A DNA stretch of 64,000 nucleotides, taken from CAYMUR01 sp964393615 (GTDB lineage: Bacteria; Planctomycetota; Planctomycetia; Pirellulales; Pirellulaceae). A program made the translations under genes and the position numbers. The stretch lies in the NCBI GenBank assembly GCA_964393615.1, contig CAYMUR010000010.1, positions 30,365 to 94,364 on the forward strand. The letters run 5' to 3'. Under the pieces are notes generated by a model that ran no database searches, was not told the DNA's origin, and was given only the letters and a program-made list of their open reading frames with translations. This document shows, one piece after another, positions 29,551 to 38,319 of this stretch. Numbering within the stretch: the stretch's first letter is position 1; the number at the start of each line of letters is the position of its first letter.

Positions 29551-29872
29551 TGCAACGAGTCATCGTTAAAAGAGTAAAGAGTACTGTGGGACCTGGCCAG
29601 GATGACTATTGTTGTACCACATCCGCACCCATAGTGCCTGGGTATCAAACGACCACCTGTGGGGTGTCGCCAGCGCCAATAGTTCGCTGTCTGCGATGTA
29701 CAACGGCCGAGACTGAACTGCTTGGGGAAATTGCAAAAATGTCAATCTGCCAGGCGCGATGTGCGTTTCATTTTTTTGCGACACACAAATTTTGTATCGT
29801 GTTATGTGGTGAAAATGATGCAGACTGAGTGAAGGGGGGAATCAAGTCAGACTGGCTGATGTGTGGCCAAAC
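29551..29872. other. 322-bp spacer, nothing recognized
   Basis: Lies between the glycosyltransferase stop and the ribokinase start, both on the minus strand. Open frames here are short and lack protein-like features. It probably holds the ribokinase promoter. Confidence 0.5.
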
Positions 29873-30715
29873 CTAAGCAGAACGCCGTGTGAACGAGGGG
29901 CGATGTTGCCTTTCATTGCCTGCTAACAGGCAGTGCTTTTCATAAGATAACTTGGCCATGTGATAGGCAATATACAAACCGGTACTACCGTCCAGAAATC
30001 CACCACGCACAAGGTAGGAACGAATGAAGTTCCCACAACCATGGAGTATCGGTTCACCCATGTATTTTCGTTTTTTCGAAGGAGATTGATTTTCCACCAG
30101 CATACGCATGTATTTGCGGTTGCGGTCGAGAAATTCTTGACGTGTACGGTAGCTATAGTGCAACATGCGTGTGGCGAGTCGTTGTGAAGGGCCATTGAGC
30201 AGGACACGTTCATGGGGGTTGCTGCCACCCCAGCGCCCGAAGGCCCGCTGAAATAACCTTAACTTGTAGTCAGGATTCCAACTGCCGTATTTGATTTCCT
30301 CATCGCCGAGAAATGTTCTTCGGCCAATGAAATAGCCTGATACGTCAAACGGAAGTTGTTGAATTTCCTTAACGAGGTCTGCGGGCAATTCTTCGTCTGC
30401 ATCCATGGAGAGCACCCAATCGTGCGTGCAGTGATCGAGGGCGAAGTTTTTTTGGTCGATGTAAGTGTCAAATTGTCGGTGAAGAATCTTGGTGCGAGGG
30501 AACTGCTCGACAATGTTCAGTGTGTGGTCGGTCGATCCGGAGTCGACAACAATAATTTCATCACAACAAGCCAGCGCGGTAAGACAACGGGCAATATTGT
30601 GTTGCTCGTTAAAGCAAATGATGGCTGCAGAAATGGGAGGTGGTGATCGGTGACTTCGATCTGTTCGATGCAAATTCAAGCGACGACATTGCCTCCCAGA
30701 TAGGTGGACTGGCAC
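29873..30715 (-). CDS. Glycosyltransferase family 2 (LPS core WaaE/KdtX-like)
   Basis: The 280-residue product has a GT-A fold signature: ISAAIICFNEQHNIARCL (about 28-45), EIIVVDSGSTDHT, and the DxD-type DWVLSMDADEELP with the metal-binding acidic residues. The region after it (YFIGRRTFLGDEEIKYG, ERVLLNG) matches the WaaE/KdtX subgroup, which adds glucose or a related sugar to the inner LPS core. The first 27 residues are basic and not conserved, so the real start may be downstream. A basic C-terminus would keep it at the membrane. With the heptosyltransferase 4 kb away it forms part of a dispersed LPS-core gene set. Confidence 0.87.
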   Translation of the reverse strand: MPVHLSGRQCRRLNLHRTDRSHRSPPPISAAIICFNEQHNIARCLTALACCDEIIVVDSGSTDHTLNIVEQFPRTKILHRQFDTYIDQKNFALDHCTHDWVLSMDADEELPADLVKEIQQLPFDVSGYFIGRRTFLGDEEIKYGSWNPDYKLRLFQRAFGRWGGSNPHERVLLNGPSQRLATRMLHYSYRTRQEFLDRNRKYMRMLVENQSPSKKRKYMGEPILHGCGNFIRSYLVRGGFLDGSTGLYIAYHMAKLSYEKHCLLAGNERQHRPSFTRRSA

Positions 30716-31100
30716 GCGTTAAAACGTAGCCGACATCTATACCGACAACAATGACATGGGACAAGATCAGCGACGAATCGGCTTGCTAGCTTTTGGGCTA
30801 TCATTTGGAAAGAGTGGATTCTCCATTCAAAAAAGTGGGCGACCGACACCAGGAAACAGCGGCAGGGTTGAGAATGAATGCGTACTAGAATGTCGAGGCG
30901 GTGGCTATTTGCAAACGGAAAAAAATACGAAGTTGTGACCGGCCGGATTTGCTGTGCATGAATTGGCACGCTGAATGTTACCGTGACCAGGCGCATGATT
31001 GATACAACATCGATGCAGCACTCCTGGAAGTTTTGGCACTAATCCGGACATCCAGAAACGAAGAGACAGTTTTGTTCGTAACCGCAATAGAGCGGTCTTT
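30716..31100. other. 385-bp spacer, nothing recognized
   Basis: Between the S9 peptidase stop and the glycosyltransferase start on the minus strand. No protein-like frame, RNA motif or repeat was recognized. Confidence 0.5.
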
Positions 31101-33299
31101 TCAGTCATTGTTTTTCGCGTCGTTGTTTGTTTTTTGCAACGCCTTGGCAAGTCCCGGAACCTGGTTGGCGCCAGTGGGTACCGTGAACACGGCATCCTGG
31201 AAGGCTTCGCCGATTGGTTCGTATCGGCCACCAAGGTGTTGTGACAGAAAAGCCTCTGTCACGGAATAGAATGCGAATCGGTTTTCCGGTCTGGCAAAAC
31301 CGTGGCCTTCGTCTTGAAAGAGCAAGTAGGTGACCGGGATTGTTTTCGATTCCATGGCTGCAACCACTTGATCAGATTCAGCTTGTTTAACGCGAGGGTC
31401 GTTTGCGCCCTGTCCAATTAATAAAGGACGTTGGATGTTGTTGACGAAGAACAAAGGTGACCGAGACTTGAGGAATTCTCGACCTTTCTCGGTAGTGTGA
31501 TCGCCCACTCTCTGTTTCATGACCGGCATGAAAGGCATCCAATAAGGGGGAGGGTTTTCCAGTAGTGTCACTAAACTGGACGGTCCTACAATGTCGACGG
31601 CGCAAGCAAAAACGGAGGGTGTAAACGTCAGGCCGACAAGTGCGGCGTAGCCACCGTAGCTGCCTCCCATAATTGCCACACGCTCCCGATCCGCGATCCC
31701 CTGGTCAATGGCCCATTTGACGGCATCGAGCAAGTCGTCATGCATTTGCGCGGCCCATTCCCGGTTTGCCGCATTGATGAAGTTTTTTCCTAGACCAGTC
31801 GAGCCACGGAAGTTGACGCTGAAGACCGCATAGCCCCGATTTGCCAGCAACTGGTGTTGAGGATTGTATCCCCAATGATCGCGCGACCAGGGGCCACCAT
31901 GCACGAGCAACACCATCGGTAGCGGCCGTTCAGGACGTGCGTTGCCATCTCGATCGGTGCCCGCGGGAAGCGATAGGTAGCTGACCAGTTCCCATCCGTC
32001 ACGCGACGTGAAAATCTCGTCATGCATGGGGACCAAGGGAAGCTCGTCCAGGTCCTGGCGGCTGGAAAATAGATATTTCGCTTGCTGAGTCGTGCGGTCG
32101 TAGAGGTAGAAGCGAATGGGGCCGTCGTCCATGATATAGGCGACCGTCCATGTCTGGTCATCCATGGTGCGACTTGTGATTTGCAATTCACCGTCCGCGA
32201 CGGTACGCAGATATTTGATGTCACCAGCAATGGAGTCATCAATAATCTTCCATTCACGCCGAGCATAGGTAAAAGTGACTGCCTGGACATGTTTATTGGT
32301 TGGGTGGACTACGGCGCCCGATATGTCTGCCTTTTCATTTTCCGCCAATAATTGTTCTTGGCCTGTTGCGAGGTTCAACATTTTGAGTGCGGCAGTATTG
32401 CGCTCGCGACTGTCCAGTAGAAATACCCATTCACCCGTTTTGTCGAACCCACTAAGCCCGGTCGTCATGGCATCCAGGGGGCCGATACGTAGGTATTCTT
32501 TCCAACCACTTGGCTGCTTATTATCTGGAAGTAAATAGACTTGACCTCCTTCGGGCGTATAGTTCGACGCCAGACGGACGCGATAGTCGTCGTCAGAGAT
32601 AAACCCTGCCAGGCCTGGATTTCGTTGTACCAGTTCTCGTTTAGCAGTGATCAGATGGACACGGTAAATGTCATGATAATATCCTGGATCGCGGTCGTTG
32701 ATGCCCACTAAAATTTCTTCGGGGATACGTTCGCTAACTCCCTCAATCCGGGCTCGAATTCCGTCGATTGGTGTTAAATCTGTTATCTCATCTGTGTCCA
32801 GGTTGATGCAATAGACGTGAAAGTCTTCATCGCCGTCCTTGTCCTGTGTGTAGATAATGTGCTGATTCGTATAAGCCCAGAAGAAACTCAGAATTCCACG
32901 GTGAGTGTCATTGGTTACGGGTCTCGCTTTGTCCGTGTTTTTGGTCGGGCTGACCCAAACGTTTAACACGCCATCGACCGGTGCAACAAAAGCAAGATGC
33001 TTGCCGTCGGGACTGATGCGCGCGCGAGCTTTGTCTGGGTTCCCAAAGAAAATGTTACGGGGGATGAGTGGTACGTTGTCTTGCGGTTGTAACTTCTCCG
33101 CTGCATCGCTGGAGTGTGTCATGAGCGTCTCAGTAACAATCCATACAATGACCAATAGGCTCCGCATCAGCGGATATCCAGACATGGTGGATCGTAGAGG
33201 GGTAGTAAAAAACGATTTGTATTTATTTGAATTTGCCCTGGCGGACGAAGTGAGGGCATTTTTTTGAGCGTGCATGTTTCCGTTCCACGGGCGAAACAA
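31101..33299 (-). CDS. Exported S9 family (prolyl oligopeptidase-type) serine peptidase
   Basis: An N-terminal seven-bladed propeller region (about 75-420: ISPDGKHLAFVAP, GEWVFLLDSR) precedes an alpha/beta-hydrolase domain. The catalytic Ser is in GGSYGGYAAL, Asp in GANDPRV and His in EGHGFARPE near the C-terminus. Such enzymes cleave short peptides, often as acylaminoacyl- or dipeptidyl-peptidases. The open frame starts at 33299, but the hydrophobic export segment RSLLVIVWIVTETL follows ATG 33185 or 33167, so the real start is probably one of those and the product about 690 residues. The tail is charged (KTNNDAKNND). It probably acts in the periplasm with the M28 peptidase on imported protein fragments. 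Confidence 0.9.
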   Translation of the reverse strand: MFRPWNGNMHAQKNALTSSARANSNKYKSFFTTPLRSTMSGYPLMRSLLVIVWIVTETLMTHSSDAAEKLQPQDNVPLIPRNIFFGNPDKARARISPDGKHLAFVAPVDGVLNVWVSPTKNTDKARPVTNDTHRGILSFFWAYTNQHIIYTQDKDGDEDFHVYCINLDTDEITDLTPIDGIRARIEGVSERIPEEILVGINDRDPGYYHDIYRVHLITAKRELVQRNPGLAGFISDDDYRVRLASNYTPEGGQVYLLPDNKQPSGWKEYLRIGPLDAMTTGLSGFDKTGEWVFLLDSRERNTAALKMLNLATGQEQLLAENEKADISGAVVHPTNKHVQAVTFTYARREWKIIDDSIAGDIKYLRTVADGELQITSRTMDDQTWTVAYIMDDGPIRFYLYDRTTQQAKYLFSSRQDLDELPLVPMHDEIFTSRDGWELVSYLSLPAGTDRDGNARPERPLPMVLLVHGGPWSRDHWGYNPQHQLLANRGYAVFSVNFRGSTGLGKNFINAANREWAAQMHDDLLDAVKWAIDQGIADRERVAIMGGSYGGYAALVGLTFTPSVFACAVDIVGPSSLVTLLENPPPYWMPFMPVMKQRVGDHTTEKGREFLKSRSPLFFVNNIQRPLLIGQGANDPRVKQAESDQVVAAMESKTIPVTYLLFQDEGHGFARPENRFAFYSVTEAFLSQHLGGRYEPIGEAFQDAVFTVPTGANQVPGLAKALQKTNNDAKNND

Positions 33300-33327
33300 C
33301 GCCCTCTTGACGTAAATCGCAAAATTT

Positions 33328-33344
33328 TAAAATCCTAGATTTTA
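33328..33344 (-). terminator. A/T-rich hairpin overlapping a stop codon
   Basis: TAAAATC (33328-33334) and GATTTTA (33338-33344) form a perfect 7-bp stem with a three-base loop, overlapping the stop codon of the cytochrome-type gene on the minus strand and followed by an A/T tract. A weak terminator before the S9 peptidase gene is possible. Confidence 0.3.
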
Positions 33345-35219
33345 TCTCAGCATGCCAGCCCAGCCCTTGGCATACTCAGAAGGAGTTGCACCGTAAGCAG
33401 CAATAAACGCATCTGAGAAATGTTGTCCGGCATGCATTGTTGCCAAAAGACGCTGGTAATGACGTTTTTTCTTTTTGAGTTGTTTGACAAACCCGTAGCC
33501 GACCAGGCTAGTTGATTCGGGTAACAACCGGTCATTCATGAAATCGTCCGGTTGTTTCATAGCCCTAACAATTTCCACGATTTGGGAGTCCCAGTGATTT
33601 GCCTTCGAGTTGTGTTTGGCAAGTGAACTGGCAAACAGGCGCGCAGAACCTTCAGTAAACCAAAAGGGTACATCGCCCAGGCTTTGGATGTAAATGGCAG
33701 CTAACTGGCGAGCGACGGTGTGCTTCAATTGGTCAGGCTGTTGGTGATCTGCTACCAGTGCTGCGTAAGCGTCGAGGCCATTGTACTTCCAGTGTGCCTG
33801 TTGTTGCAGTGGCAGATCGCGTCGTTCGACCATTTTCCCAAACTCGCTGTAGTCATACCGTTTTTCCATTACGAATAGTGTGATACGGCCTTTGAAATTA
33901 GACTCTTTCGGCATTTTGAAATAGGTACTGACTTGTTTCCATAAGTGCTCAGCCATGGTGCCGATCTGGGCGAGTGTCATCTCTTGAGAGGCTCCGACAA
34001 CATGGAAATGTTCAGTTTCTGTTTGACTGGATGCTATTCCGGGCAAACCGAGTTCCCAATACGAGTTAGCCAAGGTGACCCGTCTTGCATTCAATTCTGC
34101 TGGCGTTGCCTCACGGACAAAGACGATGGCCTCTAATTGGTCCATGGACAGTTTATCGTCGGGACCATCAAATTTTGCTCCCTCTATAAGCCATTGCTCA
34201 AATTTTGCAATCAGCGTGTCTGCAAGTGGTGACTGTCCTCCTCCGGGCATACGCATACCCGGAGCAGTTCCCTGGAGTTTTTGTAACAATAGGCTTTGCT
34301 TGGGGGTCGAAAGGGAAATCACAGGCCCACTTTCACCACCCTGCAGCAGGCGGGAAAAGCTTGCCACACTGAAATCATTTGTGGGATTGTCGCTTCCATG
34401 ACAGCCGTTGCAGCGTTGGCTGAGGACAGGTGCCAATTCCAGCGAAAAACTGATGGTTTCAGCACCTGACGCTCTCGTCACAGTTATTTTGGTATCAGGT
34501 TGCGGTGGTGTTGCGCCTGGTGCCAGACGAGCCAACGAGATGCGAGGGTTGGACCCATCGAACTCGGCACCCTCCATAACCCATTGTTTTAAAATTGACA
34601 ACTCCTCTGGCGAGACCTTGTCGTTGCCACGTGGCATGTCGCCCGTTTCAACGAGTGCCACAAGCCGACTGTTCCCGGGGTCACCCGGAATGATTACGCG
34701 ACCTGTCTCAGGGGGACCACGCAATAATGAACTAAAATGGATCATGCTGAAGTCGCCACGTGATTTTTGAATGTGACAGCGACCACAGTGTTTCACAAGA
34801 ATTGGTGCCACGTCCATGACAAAGCTTGTACCGGGATTTTGTGTCGGTGTTGCATGATCGACTTTCGCATTCTTGCGTTTACCTGGTTTCCATGCTGGTA
34901 ATTGGATTCCTTGTTTTTTCAGTAAGGCGCGAGCGCGACGGACGGACTTCAGCAGCGGAGTCAGGGCCCGTTGTACTTCGGGAGAATCAATATTTGGAAA
35001 AGAGCTTAATTCGAGTTGAACGCGTTTGATAATCTTCGCTGATTCGCGATACTTTTTCTGCTGATACAGTTTGCCAGCGACGCGAATAGATTGGCGAAGT
35101 GCCTGAACACGCTTTGTTGGTTTGTTCGTGGGGGCTGCATACGACTTCACACAGACCAGCGACAGGCCTGTTGCAAGTAACGCAGCAACAATGTAAACCA
35201 TGACCAACTTATGGGGCAT
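33342..35219 (-). CDS. Exported dihaem cytochrome c-type protein fused to a degenerate peptidase-MA-like domain
   Basis: The 625-residue product has a signal peptide (VYIVAALLATGLSLVCVKSYA). Two planctomycete cytochrome-c-like domains follow, each with a CxxCH haem site (HCGRCH about 140, RCNGCH about 270) and MPRGNDKVSPEEL or MRMPGGGQSPL further on, where Met could be an axial ligand. From about 390 to the end it resembles the DUF1570/peptidase-MA fold (RITLFVMEKRYDYSEFGKMV, WFTEGSARLFASSLA). The usual HExxH is HTVARQLA, so zinc and catalytic residues appear lost. Periplasmic electron transfer or haem-linked sensing is possible; function is unknown. Confidence 0.8.
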   Translation of the reverse strand: MPHKLVMVYIVAALLATGLSLVCVKSYAAPTNKPTKRVQALRQSIRVAGKLYQQKKYRESAKIIKRVQLELSSFPNIDSPEVQRALTPLLKSVRRARALLKKQGIQLPAWKPGKRKNAKVDHATPTQNPGTSFVMDVAPILVKHCGRCHIQKSRGDFSMIHFSSLLRGPPETGRVIIPGDPGNSRLVALVETGDMPRGNDKVSPEELSILKQWVMEGAEFDGSNPRISLARLAPGATPPQPDTKITVTRASGAETISFSLELAPVLSQRCNGCHGSDNPTNDFSVASFSRLLQGGESGPVISLSTPKQSLLLQKLQGTAPGMRMPGGGQSPLADTLIAKFEQWLIEGAKFDGPDDKLSMDQLEAIVFVREATPAELNARRVTLANSYWELGLPGIASSQTETEHFHVVGASQEMTLAQIGTMAEHLWKQVSTYFKMPKESNFKGRITLFVMEKRYDYSEFGKMVERRDLPLQQQAHWKYNGLDAYAALVADHQQPDQLKHTVARQLAAIYIQSLGDVPFWFTEGSARLFASSLAKHNSKANHWDSQIVEIVRAMKQPDDFMNDRLLPESTSLVGYGFVKQLKKKKRHYQRLLATMHAGQHFSDAFIAAYGATPSEYAKGWAGMLR

Positions 35220-35356
35220 CCGGATTTCGATCTACCTTCTCTAGCCGAAGGAGTTTTGTGTTAGGGAATTTCTAGACGAGAGTGATTATAGAGAAGGACC
35301 ACGCTGAACTCAAACAGGGAGATTCCCCGTGACGAATGTTGAGAGGATTCGGAAGT

Positions 35357-36064
35357 TTATGTCCGGTGATGGCGCCGGCGAACGCGACGTCGGCCCGAAT
35401 GTCTCCAGGCGCTTTGTCGGTGTCCAAATTCGGTTGCAAACCATTCGGCAAAGCGTTCCCTTTCCGCAAATCCCGTGTTGCGCTTGTCGAGCAGGTGGCC
35501 CAATTCATGGATCAGAATATTATTTAGGTAGAAATTCTTGATAGCGGCCTCACTCCAATGCAACACCCAGCCACCCGATTCTTCAAACCAACGGCCTCCA
35601 TAGGTTCGGGCTTCGTTGAATTGAGCTGGTTTTGGGGGCGAATCGAAGTACTCCGTCCGACTTTCCTCGATGGGATATAGGTACAATGTTGAGCCCCATT
35701 GCATCCCATAGCAGGGAAAACTTTGTTTTTTTCGGGTCATCTGGCTGAGCTGGATGTACTCGAGTGGTTCGAGCATGTGACGAGGCAACTGATGCAGGCG
35801 GTGACGAATTTCGGTTGCTGAAAGGACATGTCGATACCCTTCTCCTGGCGGTTGAACGATGGTTTTGTAGTGGCCATCCTGAGGAGAGGTAGGATTGGGT
35901 TCATACCAGTTTTCTGGTGGAGAAAATGGTAATCGTTGGTTACGGTCACCACCACGTGTGCGGCGACTTCCTGGTCGAGCACTATGTTTGTTACGGATGA
36001 GGGTTGAGGCGTTCAAAAAGTCACCGGACGGTGAATTCAAACGAAAACGGTGTGATTTGCGCAT
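35357..36064 (-). CDS. Hypothetical protein with zincin HExxH motif
   Basis: A 235-residue protein with no recognized family. The N-terminus is basic and low in hydrophobicity. Near residue 187 it has LIHELGHLLDKRNTGFAERERFAEWFATEFG, a zinc-peptidase HExxH site with further acidic residues that could supply a third ligand. The end is Arg/His rich (RRRVRRRHHRT), perhaps nucleic-acid or anion binding. A short proteolytic domain acting in the cytosol is the simplest reading. It lies upstream of the cytochrome-type gene on the same strand, 137 bp apart. Confidence 0.7.
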   Translation of the reverse strand: MRKSHRFRLNSPSGDFLNASTLIRNKHSARPGSRRTRGGDRNQRLPFSPPENWYEPNPTSPQDGHYKTIVQPPGEGYRHVLSATEIRHRLHQLPRHMLEPLEYIQLSQMTRKKQSFPCYGMQWGSTLYLYPIEESRTEYFDSPPKPAQFNEARTYGGRWFEESGGWVLHWSEAAIKNFYLNNILIHELGHLLDKRNTGFAERERFAEWFATEFGHRQSAWRHSGRRRVRRRHHRT

Positions 36065-37332
36065 GATTTCGGTCCTCTGTCAAAAACCAGGCTGACCAAC
36101 AGCAACGTGTTTGACCCAATTGCCGTTCGCGTGGAGCCACAGGCAGACGCGTTAGTTGTCCCGACAGCAGATCCGTCGCTGATATGCCACGATTTGTCGA
36201 TGAATGGGACGAAGACTACAGCAGGAAGCCTTTATTCCATCCTAGGCAGAGGCTGACTACAGATTCAAGTGAATGTCGTAAGTTGTTTTGTATTTAGTTG
36301 TTACGTCTTTTGTGGACTCTCCCGATAACGGGACAACACCTGAAATAGTTGCCGCTACGGTGTCTGAAATGTGGTGGGGTGGCCAGGCAAAATGCTAGGA
36401 TTCTGCCAGAGGCGAAGTGCCCTTGGGCGGTCTTTCTCGTGGCTCGGTGAAAAGAAATGCCACCTAATGGGTCGGCAGGCAAAAGACTCAACGGCTGCCC
36501 GTCACGCATACCGGATGATAACTTAAAGGGAAGACAGTACTTACAGATAGTTTTCAGGCTAAGGTTTGGGCAAACAGAACGCAAAAGGCTGCCACTCGAT
36601 TTTTGGCGTACCTGTGTTTGTCAACATTGCCCAGGGAGAGACTCGTATTTTTGTCGGTCCGATTTAATTTGTCCGGACGCGTACGGATTGTAGCAAGTGC
36701 TGAGGAGGTGTACAGGATAAATCGGGCAGATAGTCCAGTGATCGAGACTAGACCGACTACGATAAGAAACCAGAGCCAGGAGGGAGTATGTCGGGCGCGA
36801 ACCTGACACCGTTTGAGCAATAACAATGTTGTCCTGTCGTATGGCAGGTGGCATACCCTCTATGTCAACGTGTTGGATTTGGCGGATAGTGGATTTTGAG
36901 TTGCCCGTAGTTTTAACGAACCTGATTGTTGCGTTTCCAACGGGTGAGGATTTCTGTGGCTGAATTGTTGTCTTGGCCTTGGTTCGATACTGTTCGGTCT
37001 CCGGCGATCTCTTGAATTTGGTGACCTGGAAGAAAGTGATGGCGAAGAACCATTCGCCGCTTTGGAGTGGTCAAGGCTTCCTGTTTCAAGCCAGTGATTA
37101 ATCGTTTGTTCTGGAGACAGATAATCGGGGGCCCATTTATTCCCGGAATAAGTAGAGGTAAGTGAAGGGTCGGCACACATATGGCAAGGCTGTCTCAAAA
37201 GATAGAGACGGGAACAGGAAGCGGTCTAGTTCCCATCCGAAAGGTGTGTTATGACCGCGGTGGGTCATCGTACAGCGCATTGTTGCCAGCCGAAATTGCC
37301 TGTTTCTTCTAAAGTACCAGCACGGCTCAGAA
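36065..37332. other. 1.27-kb region without a supported gene
   Basis: Between the divergent zincin and glutaredoxin-like genes. At 36860-37198 two overlapping minus-strand frames both look partly protein-like (one with YLSPEQTINHWLETGSL, the other with NKRLITGLKQEALTTPKRR and ATEILTRWKRNNQ), which may be a frameshifted small gene or chance; I do not call it. A perfect 6-bp stem (ATGACC 37251-37256 with GGTCAT 37263-37268) lies 65 bp before the glutaredoxin-like start. Confidence 0.5.
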
Positions 37333-37584
37333 ATGGCTAATTTTGAAAATCTGAAAATTGTTGTCTATACGCGAACTGGTTGTCACTTGTGTGATGAGGC
37401 ACTGCATTTACTGGCCCAATATGGGCTGCTGGCGACGACGATCGATATCGACGAGGATGAAAAATTGGTGGCGCGGTATCACCAGTGTGTGCCAGTGGTC
37501 ACGATTAACGGGAAAGAACGGTTTCGAGGTCGAGTCAATGAAAGGTTGCTGCGGCGAATTCTTGCCCAAGGAGAGCCGCTGTGA
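37333..37584 (+). CDS. Glutaredoxin-like protein (DUF836/thioredoxin fold)
   Basis: An 83-residue thioredoxin-fold protein with the redox motif CHLC (in YTRTGCHLCDEAL) at about residues 17-20 and the cis-Pro loop VPVVTINGKERFRG. It could reduce disulfides or mixed glutathione/bacillithiol-type disulfides in the cytosol. The downstream DUF2064 gene starts on GTG overlapping its stop by 4 bp, so both are translationally coupled; the pair then leads into hisD with an 80-bp spacer. Partner proteins are not known from the sequence. Confidence 0.85.
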   Translation: MANFENLKIVVYTRTGCHLCDEALHLLAQYGLLATTIDIDEDEKLVARYHQCVPVVTINGKERFRGRVNERLLRRILAQGEPL

Positions 37585-38240
37585 ATCATCTTGGAATGTT
37601 TGCCAAATACTGGCAGGCAGGCTCTGTCAAGACACGGTTAGCTGAATCCATCGGAGAGGTAGCGGCCAGCCAAATTTATTTCCACTGTCTTGAATCGTTG
37701 TTACAACGCTTTGGCGATCAGGGGGACATTCGTACCGTGGTATACTGCCCTCCGGAAAACAAGGTTGATTTTGTTACAGTGGCTGGCGATAAGTGGCAAA
37801 TAGCCCCTCAATCTTCTGGCGACTTAGGAGTCCGTATGCGGCACTTCTTCGAAAATGCCTTTGAGCAAGGTGCTACGCGAGTCGTATTGATTGGGTCGGA
37901 TAGCCCGACGGTGCCTCGGCTGTGGATCCAGCGGGCTTGGCAAATGTTGCACCGCTGCAAAGTCGTCTTGGGGCCTGCTACCGATGGAGGATACTACCTC
38001 GTGGGTATGTCAGAATTTGTCCCTGCAATCTTTGAGGATGTCCGTTGGAGTACTTCTCATGTTTTGGAAGAGACTCGATCCAAGCTCACGGAAGCAGGTC
38101 TTGCTTGTATCGAATTGCCGACTTGGTACGATGTGGATGGAATGGACGACCTGCGGCAGTTACGGCAGGAACTTGCAGAGGGACCGCCAGGCGATGGCGA
38201 TTGGACGAAGTTGCGCGTAGCGATTGACGATGTGATCTAA
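37581..38240 (+). CDS. TIGR04282/DUF2064 nucleotidyl- or glycosyltransferase-like protein
   Basis: A 219-residue GT-A-type protein with KYWQAGSVKTRLAESIG, VVLIGSDSPTVP, the acidic turn GPATDGGYYLVG and DVDGMDDL, all diagnostic of the DUF2064 family that includes the arsenosugar-biosynthesis-associated glycosyltransferase (TIGR04282). It starts on GTG 37581. Known family context is with radical SAM and methyltransferase genes in arsenosugar clusters, but none of those is near here; the neighbour is a glutaredoxin-like gene. The nucleotide sugar or precursor used is unknown. It probably shares a transcript with the his genes that follow. Confidence 0.85.
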   Translation: MNHLGMFAKYWQAGSVKTRLAESIGEVAASQIYFHCLESLLQRFGDQGDIRTVVYCPPENKVDFVTVAGDKWQIAPQSSGDLGVRMRHFFENAFEQGATRVVLIGSDSPTVPRLWIQRAWQMLHRCKVVLGPATDGGYYLVGMSEFVPAIFEDVRWSTSHVLEETRSKLTEAGLACIELPTWYDVDGMDDLRQLRQELAEGPPGDGDWTKLRVAIDDVI

Positions 38241-38319
38241 CGAGCTTCTAATGAACACATAGAAGATTGGTTGGGCGGACCACTAGGATGTTGGAGCTGC
38301 GGTTGTAGGTTTTTTTGCA

